The translations under genes and the position numbers were made by a program. From Sedimenticola_A sp040506425 (lineage in GTDB: Bacteria > Pseudomonadota > Gammaproteobacteria > Chromatiales > Chromatiaceae), in assembly GCA_965224515.1 (NCBI GenBank), contig OZ245051.1, forward strand, positions 2,728,001-2,792,000: 64,000 nt of DNA, given 5' to 3'. Below, in pieces: positions 61,238-64,000 of the stretch (the stretch's first letter is position 1; each line of letters begins with the position of its first letter). The notes below the pieces were generated by a model. That model was given only the letters and a program-made list of their open reading frames with translations, did no database searches and was not told the origin of the DNA.

Positions 61238-62407
61238 ATGCTATACCGCCTGTTGGCTATCGCCCTGCTCAATATTCCGGGCGTGGTGCAGGCAGGGCAG
61301 TGGTACTTCGAACCCGATGCGTCTGTACGCATGGGATATGACGATAATGCCCGTTTTTCCAGTACAAACCCAGAAGGCTCCTCCTCATTAACCGGTACGG
61401 CCCAGTCGGACTTCGGTTATCGCGGTGATCACAGCGAACTTACGGGGGTGGCAAGCTGGAGTTCCCGTCGTTTTGACAATCTGCCTGATCTCGATACAGA
61501 TGATCAGTCACTGTCGCTGGATCTGAAAACTGAGAGTGAACTCAGCCAGTTTGGCTTGCAGGTGATGTTCGACCGTGATTCCACCCTAACAAGTGAACTG
61601 GAGTCAACTGGATTGGTGCAAGTCTCCAGCCGCCGGGAACGCTCTCACATGAAGCCGTATTGGCAGCATGATATCAACGAGCGCACACAACTAAACTTCG
61701 CCTATGATCACACTGATGTCAGCTATGATGATGCCACTGCTACCGGACTGGTAGATTACATTCATAGCACAGGGAATCTTGGGCTGACTTACCAATTGCT
61801 GGAGAACACACAGCTCTCTTTCTCTGTATTTGGGGGGAATTTCGAAGCTGATGCGGTGAATACAGAGGTCGATACCCTGGCCTTTCACGCAGGTGCCATT
61901 CACCGCTTCAGCGAGACATTCACTGCCAACCTGAGAGTTGGTGTCGCAGCTAACGAAGCTTCATTCAAAGATAGTCTGGATCAGATGGCATCGAACAGTA
62001 ACACTGCGACACTGCTGGATGCCGTGCTTACCAAGGAATGGGAGGCCTCAAGGTTTGAGTTAAGTGCAAGCATCACAGAGACCCCCTCGGGCCATGGTCG
62101 TCTCTTGCGCAGAAAAGCCTTGGGTATGACGCTGCAGACTGATTACAGCGAACGCCTGAGTATTGCACTTAATGCAAAGATTTTTCGCAATGAAAGTGGT
62201 GGTGGTATGAATGTTGCGGCTTCCGACCGGAACTATTTTTCCGTGACCCCGCGGTTTGCATATGAGCTGAGCGAGTGGACATCACTCACTGGGGAATATC
62301 GATACCGTAGTCAGGAATTTACCTCGAATAACAATTCCAGCGCTGAAAGCAACGCCTTTTTTGTATCTCTTCGTTACAGGTGGCCAATGTCTGTTTCTGG
62401 ACGGTAA
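61238..62407 (+). CDS. Outer-membrane beta-barrel protein of EPS locus
   Basis: 389 aa from ATG 61238, which has GGAG nine bases upstream; ATG 61223 is an alternative with no ribosome site. A signal peptide is cut after VVQA. The mature protein is built of alternating strands, such as SVRMGYDDNARFSSTN and GVASWSSRRFDNLPDL, typical of the outer-membrane proteins found next to exosortase/EPS genes. It is likely a porin-type export or assembly partner for the polysaccharide. Confidence 0.8.
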   Translation: MLYRLLAIALLNIPGVVQAGQWYFEPDASVRMGYDDNARFSSTNPEGSSSLTGTAQSDFGYRGDHSELTGVASWSSRRFDNLPDLDTDDQSLSLDLKTESELSQFGLQVMFDRDSTLTSELESTGLVQVSSRRERSHMKPYWQHDINERTQLNFAYDHTDVSYDDATATGLVDYIHSTGNLGLTYQLLENTQLSFSVFGGNFEADAVNTEVDTLAFHAGAIHRFSETFTANLRVGVAANEASFKDSLDQMASNSNTATLLDAVLTKEWEASRFELSASITETPSGHGRLLRRKALGMTLQTDYSERLSIALNAKIFRNESGGGMNVAASDRNYFSVTPRFAYELSEWTSLTGEYRYRSQEFTSNNNSSAESNAFFVSLRYRWPMSVSGR

Positions 62408-62497
62408 GTGAGGGAAAACTGTGTTTGATGTGACTATTTTACATATATGCGTTAGCCAACAAAGAGCAGTTCTTTTGTTAAATGGAATTTGATTCAA

Positions 62498-64000
62498 ATG
62501 CAAATTGAAGAACAATCATTGGCCCTGGGCGATTATTTGGCGATATTGAATCGCCGTAAGCTGCAATTTATTGTGCCGGTACTAATCATCATGATGATTA
62601 GTATTGCACTGGCGTTCAGTCTGCCGCCTGTTTACCGCTCAGAAGCAACTGTTCTCATAGAGCAACAAGACATTCCCACAGACCTTGTACGTTCTACCGT
62701 GACCTCATATGCAGATCAACGAATTCAGGTTATCAGCCAGAGTGTCATGACGACCGGGAATCTTGGCCGCATTATCGACCAATATGGACTCTACAGTGAT
62801 CTCAGGGAGAAACGTTCCACTGTATCACTTGTTGAAACCCTACGAGATAATATCAAGCTGGAAATGATCAGTGCCGGTGCTGTGAATTCACGCAGTGGCA
62901 GGCCTTCGATGGCTACCATCGCCTTTAAGCTTTCATTCTCATATAAAGATCCGCAGCTTACCCAGAAAGTGACCAGTGAGTTGATTTCGCTCTATTTGAA
63001 CGCGAATCTGAAACGCCGTACGGAATCTGCGGTTCATACATCCAGTTTTCTTTCTGCGGAGACAGAAAAGCTCAATAAAGTGGTGTCAGAGCTTGAGGAA
63101 AAACTTGCAGCTTTTAACGAGGTCAATAAAAACAGCCTCCCGGAATTACAACAGCTTAATATGCAGCTATTGGAACGCAACGAACGGGAACTGAAGGAAA
63201 TTGATCAACAGAGCCGATCGCTTGAAGAGCGTAGAATCTATCTTCGGTCCGAATTGGTGCAGCTTGAGCCGCACCTTGATGGGGTGACGGTTAATGGCAA
63301 GCGTATTCTGGGGCCACAGGACCGCTTAAGTGCCCTGAAGGCCGAACTGTTATCACTCTCTGCCAAGTATGCTCCCGATCATCCAACATTGGTACGAATA
63401 CAGAAAGAAATCAATGGACTTGAATCTGGTGGTGGTTCTGACGAAGTGGATAACCTGCAGGCTCAGCGTGACAGCCTGGAGACAGAATTGGCAGCTCTTA
63501 CCGAACGCTATACGACTCAACACCCGGACGTAATAAAACTACAGCGCCGAATTGAGGCGATCGACATATCTATCGAACAGGCCCGGTCAACAACCGGAAT
63601 AACCGCCTGGAATCAGAATACCCAGGTTAATAACCCTGCCTATATCCAGCTGCGTGCACAACTTATTGCCGCCGAGTCTGAACTGAATGGGCTCAAGAGT
63701 CGTCGGCAAGAGGTTAAGGATAAGCTTGCTGAAATCGAAAATCGCCTGGTACAAAGCCCCCAGGTAGAACGGGAATACAGAGCCCTCACCAGGGATTATG
63801 ATAATGCCCTGCAAAAGTACAAAGAGGTCAAAGCCAAATTATTGGAAGCTGAGCTTTCAGAATCCCTTGAGCTGGAAAGCAAGGCAGAGCGTTTCTCTCT
63901 GATTGAGCCGGCACAGGTACCGGAAAAGCCGGCTAAACCCAATCGCCTTGTAATTCTCTTCTTTGGTTTCGTGTTCTCAATTGGTGGTGGCATTGGAGTT
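62498..64000 (+). CDS. Chain-length determinant/polysaccharide co-polymerase, partial
   Basis: The frame runs from ATG 62498 off the right edge (501 codons, no stop). The Wzz domain starts with a membrane helix (about 27-50) and YRSEATVLIEQQDIP. A long coiled coil (about 180-440) and the C-terminal GNVR-like region EPAQVPEKPAKPNRLVILFFGF with the second membrane helix follow. This is the GumC/EpsF type that sets polysaccharide length. Any tyrosine-kinase domain would lie beyond the window. Confidence 0.88.
   Translation, partial: MQIEEQSLALGDYLAILNRRKLQFIVPVLIIMMISIALAFSLPPVYRSEATVLIEQQDIPTDLVRSTVTSYADQRIQVISQSVMTTGNLGRIIDQYGLYSDLREKRSTVSLVETLRDNIKLEMISAGAVNSRSGRPSMATIAFKLSFSYKDPQLTQKVTSELISLYLNANLKRRTESAVHTSSFLSAETEKLNKVVSELEEKLAAFNEVNKNSLPELQQLNMQLLERNERELKEIDQQSRSLEERRIYLRSELVQLEPHLDGVTVNGKRILGPQDRLSALKAELLSLSAKYAPDHPTLVRIQKEINGLESGGGSDEVDNLQAQRDSLETELAALTERYTTQHPDVIKLQRRIEAIDISIEQARSTTGITAWNQNTQVNNPAYIQLRAQLIAAESELNGLKSRRQEVKDKLAEIENRLVQSPQVEREYRALTRDYDNALQKYKEVKAKLLEAELSESLELESKAERFSLIEPAQVPEKPAKPNRLVILFFGFVFSIGGGIGV

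Overview
The window comes from the chromosome of a free-living or symbiotic nitrogen-fixing gammaproteobacterium. The gene order of the nif region (nifHDK-T-Y, lrv, nifEN-X, ferredoxins, iscA-nifUSV, cysE, nifWZM, clpX) is the Azotobacter vinelandii type. The housekeeping blocks (tRNA-fMet-rimP-nusA-infB-rbfA-truB-rpsO-pnp and leuCDB-asd-asd2-fimV-truA) are also gammaproteobacterial. My inference is a sulfur-oxidising lineage near Sedimenticola, Thiodiazotropha or Chromatiales; the species cannot be fixed from sequence alone. No rRNA, CRISPR array, intact transposase or prophage gene was seen.

Bases 1-24315 are almost entirely nitrogen fixation. A partial GlcF-like iron-sulfur protein is followed by convergent draT, which encodes the enzyme that switches nitrogenase reductase off by ADP-ribosylation. 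Then four transcription units run rightward. Each starts at a sigma-54 -24/-12 promoter with an upstream NifA half-site pair (TGT-N10-ACA): nifHDKTY-fdxN-lrv and others; nifENX-rseC-like-DUF269-DUF683-fdxB-2Fe2S ferredoxin plus two unknown genes; iscA-nifUS; and nifV-cysE-TPR-nifWZM-clpX. Together they encode nitrogenase, the FeMo-cofactor scaffold and carriers, Fe-S cluster supply, homocitrate synthesis, electron carriers and maturation chaperones. The DUF269 gene is frameshifted. A 44-codon stub of a TrpD2/YbiB-like gene and a 315-aa protein of unknown function sit between lrv and nifE. A small NifZ-like gene lies on the opposite strand.

Bases 24316-27212 hold a gene-poor stretch with a palindrome, a tRNA-3'-end-like segment and a CRP-type site. 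A two-gene periplasmic unit follows (diheme cytochrome c plus beta-propeller), then initiator tRNA. Bases 27213-36162 are the rimP-to-pnp translation/RNA operon, with a terminator directly before rimP.

Bases 36163-48840 are mixed accessory and housekeeping DNA: 60-bp repeats, a small secreted protein, an ABC exporter, an M23 peptidase, a TolC-type channel, aroC, an MFS transporter, a 164-bp MITE with ISL3-like ends, a membrane-anchored Asp/His-rich protein, an ECF sigma/anti-sigma pair, a lipoprotein sharing a domain with the anti-sigma factor, and a LysR regulator facing leuC.

Bases 48841-58532 are leucine and aspartate-family biosynthesis, then fimV and truA. From 58623 to the right edge an exopolysaccharide locus begins: a phosphoglycosyl transferase, a VPLPA-CTERM protein, an outer-membrane barrel and a partial chain-length determinant. 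This continues past the window.
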